Below are positions 24,001-39,000 of a stretch of DNA of 64,000 bases, one piece after another. Origin of the DNA: Siphonodentalium dalli (taxonomy: Eukaryota; Mollusca; Scaphopoda; Gadilida; Siphonodentaliidae). Each line of letters opens with the position of its first letter. The first letter of the stretch is position 1. Under the pieces are notes generated by a model. That model searched no databases. It was given only the letters and a program-made list of their open reading frames with translations, and had not been told where the DNA came from. The position numbers were made by a program, and so were the translations under genes. The stretch covers positions 60,914,609 to 60,978,608 of the forward strand of contig CP136066.1 in the NCBI GenBank assembly GCA_032622095.1, read 5' to 3'.

Positions 24001-27000
24001 TACAAATGCACCCGGCTACGTTGTTCGGCCCGGTGTGAGAAAATTTGAACAAGAAAATCGCAAATCCTAGCATCTAGACTGGCTTCAACTAAAGCTTCCT
24101 ATAGTGTTGGAAATTTCAAACCTCAGGTTGGAAAATTCCCCAACTGATGACCATTTCAGTCCACAAGTTTGACCAAATGCAGTAAAATATTGTTAAACTT
24201 ATTAATATTTTATTATTGGCCACGGGGGAGATACAATGGGCCGACCATGGTTCGGCCCGGTGTGCGAACATTTTGTAATCTGAACAAGAAAATCGCAAAA
24301 TCCTAGCATCTAAACTAGCCCCAAGCATTCCTAGAGTTGGAAATTTCAAACCTGACACCCCACTTAGGTTGGAAAAGTTACGACTGATGACAATTCCAAT
24401 GACAATGTTGACCAAATGCATGACAATATTGTTCTCTTAAATTAACTAGCGGGTTTTGACTGGCAACGGGGGAGGGACCAGGACACAAGCTTTCCAGGTG
24501 TTGGAAATTTCCAACCTGTCACCCTCGGAAAATTTCCAACTGATAACAATTTCAGTCCAAAATTTTGAAAAAAAATAGGAAAATATGCAAATATTGGTCC
24601 AAAAACAATTAATTCCCCGCCAATAAATTGTTTGAAAATCAAACTACAAGAACATTTTCAACCTGTTGTTGGTGTGAAATTTCCAACTAATGTTTTGGCA
24701 GGTATGAAATTTCCAACTGTTTGGGGGGGGGGGGGGGGTGAGACACCCAACCCACCCCCTGTCGCCACTTCTCTGCTTGTGTGAGTTATTGTACTTACGA
24801 GTGAAAGAGGTTATGTGCACGTTACGATCATCTATTAAATGTTTGAGGTGTGTCTGTCATTTGCAGAATGAGGTTCCCAGAGGGTGAATTTAGTGATGCT
24901 ACCCTGCATAGCGGGCTAGCATAACCAAATTCACCCTCTGGCAGATTCGTTGACGGCAGATTGAAAATTGGGCGTAATTGTATTTTGAGTATGATAGGGT
25001 TATAGTACTATAAATTTGAGAGTCGTTGATAAAAATGGGGTAAGTATATTTTGAGTGTCAGGTCGTCATAGTAATATAGTATTTGAGCGTCATTGTTAAA
25101 ATTGGGTGTGTGTATATTTTGAACATGTGTGAAGAATTGGTGATCAAGAAATCTAATAGTTTTTAGTAGAACCAAGAAACTTGAAGCAAGATGCAAACAG
25201 GGTGATTCAGACAAGTTTTACCAAAAAATCTGATGCAAATTACTTTGCACACAGGTGTTGTATTGGTCATGTAATCTCATCTGATGCAAATGACTTAAAT
25301 GTTCAGACATAAAGTAAATCCATCGCATTCTCTAACATCAAAGTGCAGACACCGTGTTTGTGAATTTAATACAAGTTTCAGACAAATTATAATATTTTTC
25401 ATGAAACTCGGTATTGTTTGTAACAATTGTTTTGGTTAAATTTATTAATCGGCAGTCTACAAATAGCTTAACTAGTTTATATACCAATTATATGTGTGCA
25501 GATGTTCACATTTTGTTTTTAGGTATATATTCTCGACAAAAAATATATATTGTCATACCACACACTATCGACAAACTTGATGATTGAAAAAATTATGAAG
25601 TTTTTATGCTTATGCATAACATCGTTATTGTTGGCAATGCTGACCAAAATGCTAATGACTTTTACAATGAAGATGATGACCAGCCTATTTTCGACTGGCC
25701 TACTGCAATTAGAAATCAATTGATTGCAGATGCTGACAATGGCCAAGACGACAGGGGATCGGAGCATTGGTCATCTGACAGTTCATATCTGGATATTGAT
25801 GCCGATTACTGGACCCAAACTGAAAACATGATGATGCAAGAAATTTTCAATTTGTTATGCTTATGCAAAACCTTGCTGTACCAATTGATTGTTGGTAATC
25901 AACGACGAAATGACTAACACGCCAAGAATGATTCATACCATGCTGATGATAAACACTGACCATAACATCAAATTAGTCTCACGGGTTGCATGTATGATCA
26001 CATGTACATGCTAGCAGCTTATCGCGTTAATGCTAATAATAATAGTATCACCTGTACATTTTAGCAGCTTATCGCGTTAATGCTAATAATAATAGTATCA
26101 CCTGTACATATTAGCAGCTTATCGCGCTAATGCTAATAATAATAGTATCACCTGTACATATTAGCAGCTTATCGCGTTAATGCTAATAATAATAGTATCA
26201 CCTGTACATATTAGCAGCTTATCGCTTTAATGCTAATAATAATAATAGTATCACCTGTACATATTAGCAGCTTATCGTTTTAATGCTAATAATAATAGTA
26301 TCACCTGTACATATTAGCAGCTTATCGCTTTAATGCTAATAATAATACTAGTATCACCTGTACATATTATCAGCTTATCGCTTTAATGCTAATAATAATA
26401 GTATCACCTGTACATATTAGCAGCTTATCGCTTTAATGCTAATAATAATAGTATCACCTATATATATTAGCAGCTTATCGCTTTAATGCTAATAATAATA
26501 GTATCACCTGTACATATTAGCAGTTTATCGAGCTATTCATACTTATGCCAAAGTCAGTAATCGTATCACCTGTACATATTAGCAGTTTATAACGTGATCA
26601 GTAAATGCGCCAATCGGGTGTCCGCAGATGCCCACAATGTTTTATTTACAATAATTGTACGTCATTGCTCTCACGTAAATAATACGTTTATTCGTTACCT
26701 CTCTCTATCACGATGAAGTTATTGAGCACCATGTAACACTATTTCACCAGAGGCCACGCGTTAGGCCGTGTACACGTAGACAGGCGTAATATCAGACTAA
26801 ACAAAGCTGAGGATATGTTTCTTTCATCTTTTATATAATGGCGGCATATGCTATATATTCGATAGACCTATTTACCACCTGTACTCAATCACACATAAGC
26901 GAAACAAACACTCTTTATTTAAATAATAAGGAGGCCACTCTAACACTCTTAGTTGTTCCAATAAAATAGTTATCAAATTACATTACCAATAGATCTGCCT

Positions 27001-30000
27001 GTGGAATATAACTTATAACAATATTTAACCTATTTATCGATCTATGTTAGAACATGGCCTAAAGAAAAACATGACCATAAAAAACATTACCTTACCCTTA
27101 CCGTTATGCATGAATATAATTTTACCATGAGTAAATATTGTCAGCTTATCGTCTGATGAGTAAATCCGATGTTTACATACTTAAGCTCAGGTATGATTAG
27201 AATTGTATCATGTGTACAAATATATATATATGGTCATGGCGTGGCGAGCAAAATGTGATGTTTACACACTTAAGCTCTGTATACACAATACATATCGCGT
27301 CTGCAGTGGAGTGTCATTGTACTTCATTGTGAATTAAGTCACTCTGGGTTATTTGACTACAAACCATAAACCTGTTACACCACAGACGTGGGTTATTGTA
27401 ATTTAATGAAAATTTTATACGGAGGTTACATCGTGATTGCTTTCAAAAATAATACAACTTCCCGTTGGTATTACTCATACGAACGAAGAGCGTTTGACAT
27501 GTACGAAATTACTACATGAATGAACTGAGCCTTGAAATTTATATTTCACATCTTCCTCAAATGTACCAACAGATACAGGCATAGGCATAGTGTTCTGCTC
27601 GTCCTAATTGGTGATCCATAGACATCTACGCTGAATGATACTTTTCGACATTAATGCAAACTCAATATTTTATCTCACCATGTACAAACGTTTCTGCTAT
27701 CGCTTTCTTGTCATTTTATAACTAAGTTGAAACAACTTATGCCCCGATCCCTTTTGTATATTTATATACGAATAACATATGTTTAAAGTGAAAGTAAGGA
27801 ACTGAGTTTATGTGAGCAATATATGGCTCTGTATTACAATGCATTTCAGCATCGACGACGGATATTTGTTATCAAACTGCATCACACCCACTCGAACACT
27901 CCCTACATACATATACCTATATTTTATGGTCGTGGTACATGAAAATAGGAATTAGCTAAAAAGATATTGGTAAAACAAATGATTGGTGTCATTATATACA
28001 CGCAGGTGTAGAGATTCTCCAATATAACATAACTCCATTCGTTCTCAAAAATCAGAAAGGTATGCTATTTTGTGCCATGGGAATTGCACATATATTCCTG
28101 CTTGTATACATGCATATTAAATATAATTAAGGGAGAAAATATGGGGGGGGGGGGTGGCAGGAATATAAAAAGAAAATCATAAAATCGGGATCCATAAATG
28201 GCTTCCAAAGTGGCCGCAACTCAAACAATGTCACATTGAGAGAAACACAGAACTGCGATACGCCTGGAAATGCCATCAAAGAGGCATCTTAATTCTGTGT
28301 TTTTTCCAGGCCCGAAGCCGAGAGGGTTTGGGAGCGCTTACAAACACGGGCATGCGTGGTTAGGAGATGGTCTTCTGCTCAGCTCGGGCACTAAATGGGC
28401 GCGGAACAGGCGCCTGTTATCGCCAGCATTTCATTTCGACATCCTCAAACCATATGTCTCGATATATAACAGATCAGCTGATATATGGTTGGTGAGTATG
28501 TTTTCATCATCCTATATATGAATTTTCTTTTTGTAAGTTCATCAAACAGCATAAGGCTATTATTTATTGATTGATTTATAGATTCAACCCTACCATGACA
28601 CCGCATATATATAAGAGAATGCTTTTGCCGAACACTATTGACCATGACCTTGTAAACCAATGTATTCACTAATATATGCGAGGCTCCTTATGTGAGACTC
28701 GCATATATAAAATAATGCACTGGCACATGGTATTTAATGCTCCACCAGCGCAGCTTCCGTCATGGAAACCAAACACATGGGCCGTGCAAGTACCAGAAAC
28801 TTAACTGAAAATAGTGACTATATGTTAAAGGCCGGCTTAATGTCCAAATCCAGAAATTACATTTTTTATATCGGATTTATGGAGGCACGGAATCAGTATG
28901 AGTGATCATTGCTTCTACATAAAAAGTAGATACACTGAAGCTATCCGGTTACCTAAATGAGAAATAAATATTTTATTGTCGAAGTATCAACGTTTATTTT
29001 CTTGACTACAGACCGGAGACTCAATAATCGAAGTCCAGAAGGATTCATATTCATTGGAAGGAAATGTTCAGACAAACGGCTGAATTTTTGTTGAACTTAT
29101 TATCTGAACATTTCATAATGTAACTACTCGTCAATGATTTTGTTGTGAAGAAGTGGTTAAATCGGTTTTGAACTTGGTTTGAGTAGAAATAATAGGGAAC
29201 TTGAACAGCATGCCCATCAAGTTTTGTATTTGGTAATATATATATCAAACATAACAATGGTACAAATAGTAACACAAATAAAATGATAATACATTACTGG
29301 GAGGCGACAATACCTTCTGGTCGTCTTCCTGCCCTCTCCTGGGAAATGAATTCCTTCCTGGCTCCGAGCTCCCCTGGTCAGTGGTCACACAATCAAATTG
29401 AAATTACATATCATTGCAACTGTTATCAACAACGAAGTAGTGTTGCAATAGTTTTCCTGTAATATGTTAGTGGTATGGTATGACTACCTCATGACACGAC
29501 GCCTGGTAGCGTAAGGTAAGATGCGATTAATTCTAGAGTAACCTGGCGTTTAAAATTGGTACGTGGCATAAGGGATTGTAAATGTATGTCAACGTCTTAC
29601 CATTGCTTTGGGAAGATATGTAGTGACAGCTTTTCAGTAAATGTGGTTCTAGCCATGAATATTTCCAGTCTAGTGATCATTGTTGGATTATTATATTTGT
29701 TGTTAGTGTTTAAAAGTGGGCTGGGTAAAATATTATTTAACCAATCATGCATAAATAGATAACTTTTAATGTCCTTAATTTTTAGAATCTTACTAAGTTT
29801 AAAAAGTGGGTATGTGTGGCTATTGTATCTTATGTTGTGGATGGTTCAAATAGCTTTGTTCTGTAGTACAATCAGTTTATTGACAGTTTTAGCATTGCCC
29901 CAAATTTCAATACCATACATTATATGACTTTGAATAAGAGAGCTAGTGAATTAAATGTGCATACTTTTTGTGGAAATATTTTTTACACAATTAATGGCAT

Positions 30001-33000
30001 ATAGCGCTCGGGATATTCTTCAGATAACAGATACACGGTGTTTAAATGTTAGATGTTTATCCATGTGAATACCAAGGAATATGAATGTAGTCTCTTCATA
30101 GGTATTGCCTATTCTTTCTTTTTGATTACCGGTACCATGTATTATAAGATGGTGATTTACAACCTGCTGGTTGAACAATGATGATATGCTTGGTTTTCTT
30201 GGTGTTTAGTAAAAGTTGGTTTGCCTTAAAGCAATTATATAAGCAATTTAATTGAGCATTGGTACGGAAAAAAGAAACTTCATGTCATGATGAGATGAAT
30301 ATACCGTTGTGTCATCTGCACATGACAAAAGAGACAATTTTGTACGTTTGTGCATATCATTGACATATATGATAAAATGTATTGGCCCAGTGGATATCCT
30401 TGGGGCACCCCACTCTGAGGAGACTGATCCTTCAAAGTCTACATATTGAATCCTGTCCTTTAATTAGCTTTCAAACCAGTTTTAACATGTCGCCTAATTC
30501 CGTAGTTTAGTTAAGATAGTATCACGGTTTATCGTATCTAAAGCATTTGCAAAGGCAATAAAAGTAGCTAGTGTACAGTCCTTTTCTTACCATTATTTCT
30601 TGTTGCATCATTTAGAAGTTTAGTATAGGATGTATAGTGGAGCGACCTTTACAAAACCCATATTGGTGAATGTAGAATTTATCATCAAAATATTCCATTA
30701 AGCGACTGCAAACCAGTTTATTCAGTACCTTTGAAAATGTTGGAAGTATAATGGATGGACGATCATATTCAACTATAGGTTTTATTTAATTAGATTTGAA
30801 TAGTGGTACAATTCTGGCTATGTCCCTAGGAACAACACCCTTTTCAATAGACATATTTATTATGTGGCAAAGGGTGTAGATATTTCTCTTATAGTTTCTT
30901 CAAGAAGACTTGTTTTTATTTCACTGTTATCCATACTAGTCTTATTTTTCCACATTGCTGACAATATTATACAATTCATCTGTGTTTTTATTCTCATAAA
31001 CATACTATTAGTTATCGGTTCATCAAGATAACATGTAAAATTATTATCCAAGTTTTTGTCAATATTGTCTGCTCGCATTCCAATAGTTGAGAAGTAATTG
31101 TTGAATTATTCTGCTATTTAGCACATATTCTGTATTTATTTACCATCAATGTTAAAACTTTGGGGGAACTGCAGTTTACTTGTATGCTGGATAACTTCCC
31201 TCAGAATATCTGATGTTTTCTTTATATCACTTGTTACATTTGTAGCTACTATTATAATACTCTTTTTTTTATATATCTTTTGACGCGATTAAAGGTACTG
31301 TGAAAATATTTCCACCCGCCAAAAACCGCCACAAACGGAAAGAACATCAAAATGTAGACAGACTTTGTCCGTATACAAATAAGAAATATCGCATAAACAG
31401 CCCAGATAGCACACGTACGTTGGGCCAACGTTGGAATAATTACGTTGGCCCAACGTCGGCTTTTGTGGTTGGTACGACGATGGCCCGACGTCGACTTGCG
31501 TTGGAATAATTACGTTGGCCCAACGTCAGCTTTTGTGGTTGGTACGACGATGGCCCAACGTCGACTTGCATTGGAATAATTACGTTGGCCCAACGTCGGT
31601 TTTTGTGGTTGGTACAACGATGACGCAACGTCGACATGCGTCAGATTTTGCCCGTTTCAAACATGGCTACGTTGGCCCGACGTTGGACAACCAACGTTGG
31701 GGCAACGTTGGTTTTACCGCTGGTTTAACGTTGGCCCGACGTTGAAAACGTAACGCACTAGGCGATATGTGAGGTTAGTAGGTGCGTTAGATGTCGACGT
31801 TGGACCAACGATGGCCCAACGTTGGTCATAGTGTGGAGAAATCGGTCGATTACGTCGTAGCGTCATTTTAACGTCATTCTTAACTGGTCGCGTGTTTCTT
31901 TTTCAAATAACGCTTTGGTTTATTGACTGAACTTGCATTTGTGTTCTGAGTGAGCTTCTCGGTTTAATGGATTATTATTTGGATAATGCACCACGGAACA
32001 CCATCACCAGCTATAGGGACCCGAAGAAGTACCGGTAAGTGCTTTAGTTGAGAATATCATGCCGAATAACTTGGAATTTCAACGATAAGCGTGCGTCGTC
32101 GGATTCATTTCCTCCACAACCAACTTAAAATTTGAATTTGAAGTTTAACCCTTCAATTGTCAGAAACGAAAACAAATAAATTTATGTCAGTTTCGTGTGA
32201 TGGCATCCGACTGTATGAGGAAGAAAATGTCATTCTAATTACTATCTAAATTTCACGATCCATGTGTGATAATACATGGATTTAGGGACATGGCGGCAGG
32301 GGTGTTGCACGTGTGTCTCGCATCCCCCACCCCACCACAACTTTGGTCAAAATTGTCAACAGTTGGATATTTCATACATGACACAACATTAATTTGAACT
32401 TTCGCACGGTCACACCAACAATATTATAGGTTGAGATTGTTCTCGTAGTTTGATTTTCCAACAATTATTAATTGTTTATGGAACATCATTTGCACATTGT
32501 CCTACTTTTGGTAAAAAAAATTGACTGAAATGGCATCAGTTGGAAATTTTACGACCTTAGGGTGGGGGGGGGGGGGTCTCAGGTTGGAAATTTCCAACAA
32601 TTGGAATTCTTGAGGCCAGTCTAGGTGTTAGGAGTTTGCTATTTTCAGGTTCGGATCTCAAAATGTTCTCAGTGTATTCCGTTCCTCTTCTGGTTGTGGC
32701 AACAATACTACTGATCCATTGAGAATAATGCTAACATCTAGGCTGTGAGGGGCCAGTAACTTTTGGGGAAATCAAACCCCAAAGGGGGGTGCAGTTGAAA
32801 ATTCCAAGGTGGATGCACCCCTCCCCAACGCTGAAACCCATCTAGCCACGTCCCTGTCATGGATTTCCATGGATAATTAAGTTCAGCCTACGACAGTGGA
32901 TACCGTTCCACTTTCAGTTGTATACCCTATACTAGGCTATTATGATTATAGCTGTTGGGGGGGGGGGGGGTGTACTACCAGAATAGGAATTTACGATGGC

Positions 33001-36000
33001 ACCACCCCCTTTCGTTGTATAAAATGCTCAAGCTGCAAACAAGAGTTCAGTCCCCTCGCTACGGTGTCTGACGCCCTGTTATGTAGGAGATTGATTTATG
33101 CATGGAGTTCGAACAACCTCCCCTTAATTCGGTATTTTCCAACCGGTACCTTAAATCCACTTGTCGGTTTGCGCTCCAAAATACACCTAATAATATTCTC
33201 TTGTGAATTGTTTCCCGTGTCGAAATAGGTCGATAAATACATGTCACAAAAAGATGCATTGAAGTCATAACAAATACAAGTTTGAACACGATGTTTGGGT
33301 CCCAACCAAAAATCAGCTATTTACACGGAGCGTTCCGTGTTAGTCTATATATTCCTGATATATGTTATAAATAAAGAGCGTTCGTTTCACTTCTCTGCGA
33401 AACATTTAAAACAGCTGGAAAATGACAATGGAAAGTACTTACCAGAGCATATGGCGCCAATGTATCAATATTCTGTCAACCAGGCCATTCTTGTGTGATT
33501 ACCATGCAGTACATACTTAATCGGAGGGGGGCTTATATTGAGGTGTGAAAGGGTCTGTCTGCTCTTTCGAGTATGATTCCCGGGGAAGTTTTTAGTTTCT
33601 GAAATATGTACATGTGCCTATTTATGGTCTCCGAATCAGTGACGTGGCTACATGGTCTTTGTTATGGTGTGTCAACGTTGAATTTCCTCTTGAACCAGAC
33701 ACCAAACTCCTTCGCGAGTTTCAATTTGCACCCCCCCCGCCTTGCATTGAAACTTTCCAACCGGCACCCAGGCTTTTCAACTGTTGGCAATTTCCAAACT
33801 GAATAAGACTGGAACATTTCCAAAATGGTGTTCATGTCAGACAACAATTTTTACTAAAGTCTAAAAGTTTTTAAAATATGATACCAGAGGTGTAAACAAA
33901 AATATTCCTACTGATTGTTGGAAAATCAGACAATGAAAACACGTACTTAAAGTTACCAAGTAATGATGTGTCAGACATGAAATTTTCAACTTTTTTCTAC
34001 AATGACTCACGTCACAGGGGTTTGAAACGCGATCCGCTGCCCAGCAATTGGCATACACCCAATAGTTGCCAAAAAATAATTTCATTTTACAAACTTTACA
34101 TTACTTGCGTATCATTTTACATTGTTTACGTCAAAGAATCACGTCATATTGATTCGTTGTGTCAATGTTCACATGACTGGAGCTGTTGGAAGGAAGTTAT
34201 TACGTTGTCACACTGTGTCACAATAATTATTTCAGCTGTAGTGTGGACCTATATAGTCGTAACGTTGAGTAATATTAGGATTTATGTATTTGGTTGGGGT
34301 CAATTTGTGTATTGATGCATCCCCCACAAACGACCAATGACTACATAATGGACGTTGTCACTGTATTAAATGCCGCGTGTCCCTAAAACATAAATGTGAA
34401 CACCCCCCCCCCCCCCAATAATAGACATGATTAGATATTATTGGGCGGGTAATTTAACTTTTTGGGGATATGTGGGACGTGACGGCATGCTGGGGGTGCC
34501 GACATGAACAACTTTTGGAAATTTTTAATAATTTTGGCGATACATATGGGGCATTTTTTACCAATAAACAAATATTACCCATCCCATATTTTGTCTGAGG
34601 TATTCATATCAATTAATTACTTGGCTTGGGGCTCACCAAGCTACCAACTGAAATAGTTTGTTGTTCTAACCAGTAGGCCTACATTTAGAGCAGTTTGGCA
34701 GAAAGGCGGTCTGCTATCAACATGCTGTTGTCAAGCCCCCACCCCCCGTTGTCCGCACGCCCCTGACAGTAAGAATTTAATATCTGTGACAATGTGGGTT
34801 GGAATAAATATGGTAATGTGTGCAAAAATGGATGTGGCGACAGGGGTTTGAACATTGAGGTGTTACCACCCCTCCCCAATTTTTGTCAAACTTTTCAACA
34901 TTTTGGAATTTTCAATAACTTAAATTAATGTCGTGTCAGTCATGAAATGCCTAACTTTTGAACATTTTGGTCAAAGTTAATGGGGCGGGACAACCTTACC
35001 CGTATTGTCCCTGACCTGACAGTAAGATTGCCCACTCTAGGAGGTTGTGGGTTAGAACAAATAATTAGGGTGATCGCAACATGGATGTGCATGGCGATAG
35101 AGGTCGAGGTATTACCCCCCCCCCCCCCCCCCGCCAGATAATTTCAACATTTTAAATTTTCAATAACTTTATAAGTTGAACATCTTAGGCAAAATCTGTT
35201 TGAGATCATTTCGATAGTTTACATTTCCAAATTTCTAATGAGTATCGTTTTGGTCATTATTATGCGGTGAGCTAATTTCAAGATTTGGAATTTTCAATAT
35301 CATAAGTTGAATTTCAGGCAAAATCTTTCTGAGATCGTCTGGATAGTTTCGGTTCCCAACAGATATGTAATATTTAGAGTACATTATATTATTTTCTACA
35401 AAGACTATATTATAGCTATTAAATGGTAGTGTGTTGGATTTCAAACTCAGCATCGAATGGGAGACCAGATGAAACTTGGTCAAGTTGGGAAAACAGATTG
35501 GTTCACGGGTGGTTGCAATTTAACCCCTCAAAAAAGGAAGACTTCTGTCAAAGTCCCTGACATATTACCCCCCCCCCGTTCTCAAACCCCGTTCTTCATA
35601 TCCATTCCGATTTGTCACCAAATGCTGAGATTTTTTATAAAGCAAGTTTTCAAACCGCTGTTTAATATTCATCGTACTAGTAAATGGGCATTGAAACACA
35701 AACACTCTTTATCGTTGATGATACGGCTGACAACAATTCAAAACATGCTAAAATAATTACTCGATATCTTGCGAATTTACTAATATGTTCGGTCTCATAT
35801 TTGCTGGTGAAAATTTCCAATGAGCAGAAACTTACCATGCGCTGGCTCTTGTGGGATCTGTGCAATTTTATTAATGAACTGATTGACAGTTTTGCTAGAA
35901 ATTGACACCGACGAGAGTGAGCAGTATTCGTAGACTTAGCGAGTTTTGAGAATCCGTGACCAATTGTTTGACTGAGACGATCCTGGGTATTGGGTATATA

Positions 36001-39000
36001 AGATAATTACCCGCTGTTCTCAGAGATATTCATGAGTTGAGAAAAACTTCGCGCGCGCATAACACCTCCGCCTACCGGCGTCGGTGTCATCAGCACGTGC
36101 TCAAGTCCTTCCAACTCACGAATTCCTCGAGACCTGTATATGTAACGATTACGTACCACGTGCAAAGGTATGGTACCTATATATACTATCGGGAACCGTT
36201 CGATTAATTAAAGTACCATATGCATACATATTTTATATATATTATTGGCAACCGGTCAAATAATTAAAGTACTCTCGTGCATGCAAATGCATGTAGGAAT
36301 TTCCCGGATTGGTCTGGTTCTTATATATCAAGATGTGTACAGTGTGTGACAATGTCAAGCTGCACACAGAAAATGCATTGGGCTAACGTTATTCTCTGTT
36401 TCTTTCAGGACTTATTTACTTGCTATCCTGTTTCTGGATCTGGATATTTTGTGTATAAGCTACGGTATACTATACAAGCGGATTCGATCAAAGTTTACTC
36501 GTCCGTCGAAACCATCAACGGCTTGGGGATATGAACTTACATGTACCAGTATTCCAGCATCATGGCAGCATGGTCTATATCGTGTTGCACATCGTTATAT
36601 TGTGAATATTATTGCACGACTGACACCAGCGCGACCGACATAACACCATGTACGACATGAATTCGTCAGTTTATGGTTATTCACTTGGATGGAAATTCTT
36701 ACTTGTCCTGTGTTGTGCATTCAATCGGATGCAAAAAAAAACTCGGCATTCATCGGTGTATCGATAATCGGCACTGAAAGGATGATGTGTGTTCATCTTG
36801 TTGTGGCAGTTATACATCTGATACATCAGTTATTAATAACGTAATGATAACCTATGAAAATGGTAAATTCCAGATATTCAAGGAGGTGAATATAAAATGG
36901 TTTCTCTCGCGATATGATTTCTTCAGAAGAATTGTCAATCAATGTCCTACAAAACAGTTGCTTCATACAAGCCAAGTTCCTGCATACATATATGCATGAG
37001 CCATGAGTACACTGAATCCAGTTCATGACAGATCATGGAATGATGAAAATATTATATTTCATATAATATGTTGGGTTTTGTATACATAAATTAATCTTTA
37101 TGGATCCATGGGTTTAATTTCTCCCAGATAAATCATTCCCACATATGCAACAAGTGGCATACATATGTGCATAGATACAAATAAGCTTAGTAATTGCTCA
37201 TTTCATAATATGTCAACAGATAAAATTAATTGCTGTACATGCATGTATTGAATTTATCACCTGATACAGACCAATGTTACTCTGTAGTAATACAAAACTA
37301 TTAGTTAAAATTCCTCAGTGATAAAGGGTATGTGGCATGCCACGCCAGCCGTTGAGGCATGCCAATATCCCATAATATGTCAAATATAGCGAATTATCGA
37401 AATATGAAATACCACGAAAAAGCGAAATAGGAAAATACAGCGAAATTGCGGAATAAAAAATGCATCGAAATGACGAAATAGCGCGAATTATGAAATAAGA
37501 AATTATTTTTATTAACTAAATAACGGAGATATTTGAAGAAGTGTTTTTGACGAAATAACGGGCATATTTGGAGAAGTTTTTTAAAGAGCGTAACCCAAAC
37601 CTCCCCCAAGCCCACCCACCCAAGAAAAGAATTTTACTTATATTTCACCACAGTTGATCTATTGTGGTGTTGTTATTTCTAATACAAATCGCCGTTATTT
37701 CGTAAATATACATTCTTTATAGAGTTATTACCCTGTGGCAATGTTACGATTTTAGCTTGTCAAAGAACATGTGGCATGCCTCAACGGCTGGCGTGGCATG
37801 CTACATACCCTATATCACTGAGGAATTTTAACTAATAGTTTTGTATTACTACAGAGTAACATTGGTCTGTATCAGGTGGAATTTATATAATCAGAATCTA
37901 CAGTATCATGGACTAATTAGAAAACGGATTGCAAAAACGCGATATTCTTTCTTATGTGACATTGTATATCACCATGCACAGAGTTCCCTCTATATAATAG
38001 CACTGGTACGTAAATGAGCAATTACTAGGTTTAATTTAATCATATGTACTTTGAGCCGTTTCAAATTTTGCACATCTACATCAGATCACCCTCCAGAATA
38101 ATGATGTTCGAAGAAGATGTAACCTGACCAAAGTTTAAAGCCACATAATGTTTGAATATTTTGTTCCCAACATTATCGAGAGCACAAAATCGCAAATTAA
38201 GCTGAAATAAAGACATTTCTTTTGTATGGTAAAGGGATATATAAGCTAACAAAAATATGTAGCATTTTCGATAACTTTATTCAGGAGACCAATAAAAAAT
38301 ATTTTTCTTTAGAGTGAGTAGATGGTCAAGATTCTTAAAATCAACAACTAATGACATTTCATTTTGTCTTTATTTAAATCGGCATACACTTTTTTTTCTA
38401 TATGTTTCATTTTATTCTGGTTTCATATTTGTGAAATTGAATGTTGTTTCCAATTATAATACTTTGAAGTTGCAAACATTATGTGGGACTTTAAATTTAT
38501 TGGTATGTTGTATCTCATCGGATGTTAATTTTATAAGGACGCCCTAATGTGAGGGAAATCTACCCTACGAATGGAGCCTCGATCCGTCCCTGTCAATGCC
38601 CAAACACAACGTTGGCCCAACGTTGCCCCAACGTCGTATTCTTAGTGGAATTCACCGTTGATTCGACGTCGTTTCAACGTCGGGTGCCCGACGGCGCATC
38701 AACGTCGGCTCGACGTCGAACCACCGTCGAATCGACGACGGGATCCGACGTCAAGCCGACGCCGAGCCAGCGGCAACAGCCATAGTTGGCCCAACGTTGG
38801 ATTCCAACGTTGATAGAAATGACGTTGGCCCAACGTCGTATTATTAGTGGAATTCACCGTTGGTTCGACGTCGTTTCAACGTCGGTGCCCGACGACGCAC
38901 CACCGTCGGATCGACGTCGAACCACCGTCGAGTCGACGACGGGATCCGACGTCGAGCCGACGCCGAGCCAGCGGCAACAGCCATAGTTGGACCAACGTTG

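Noticed and set aside
25996-26600. CRISPR-like array
   Set aside because: Units are head-to-tail without unique spacers, in eukaryotic intron DNA. It is a minisatellite.
36409-36643. Additional P450 exon in intron 3
   Set aside because: The translation lacks CYP4 similarity, and exons 3 and 4 already join in frame with no missing family segment.
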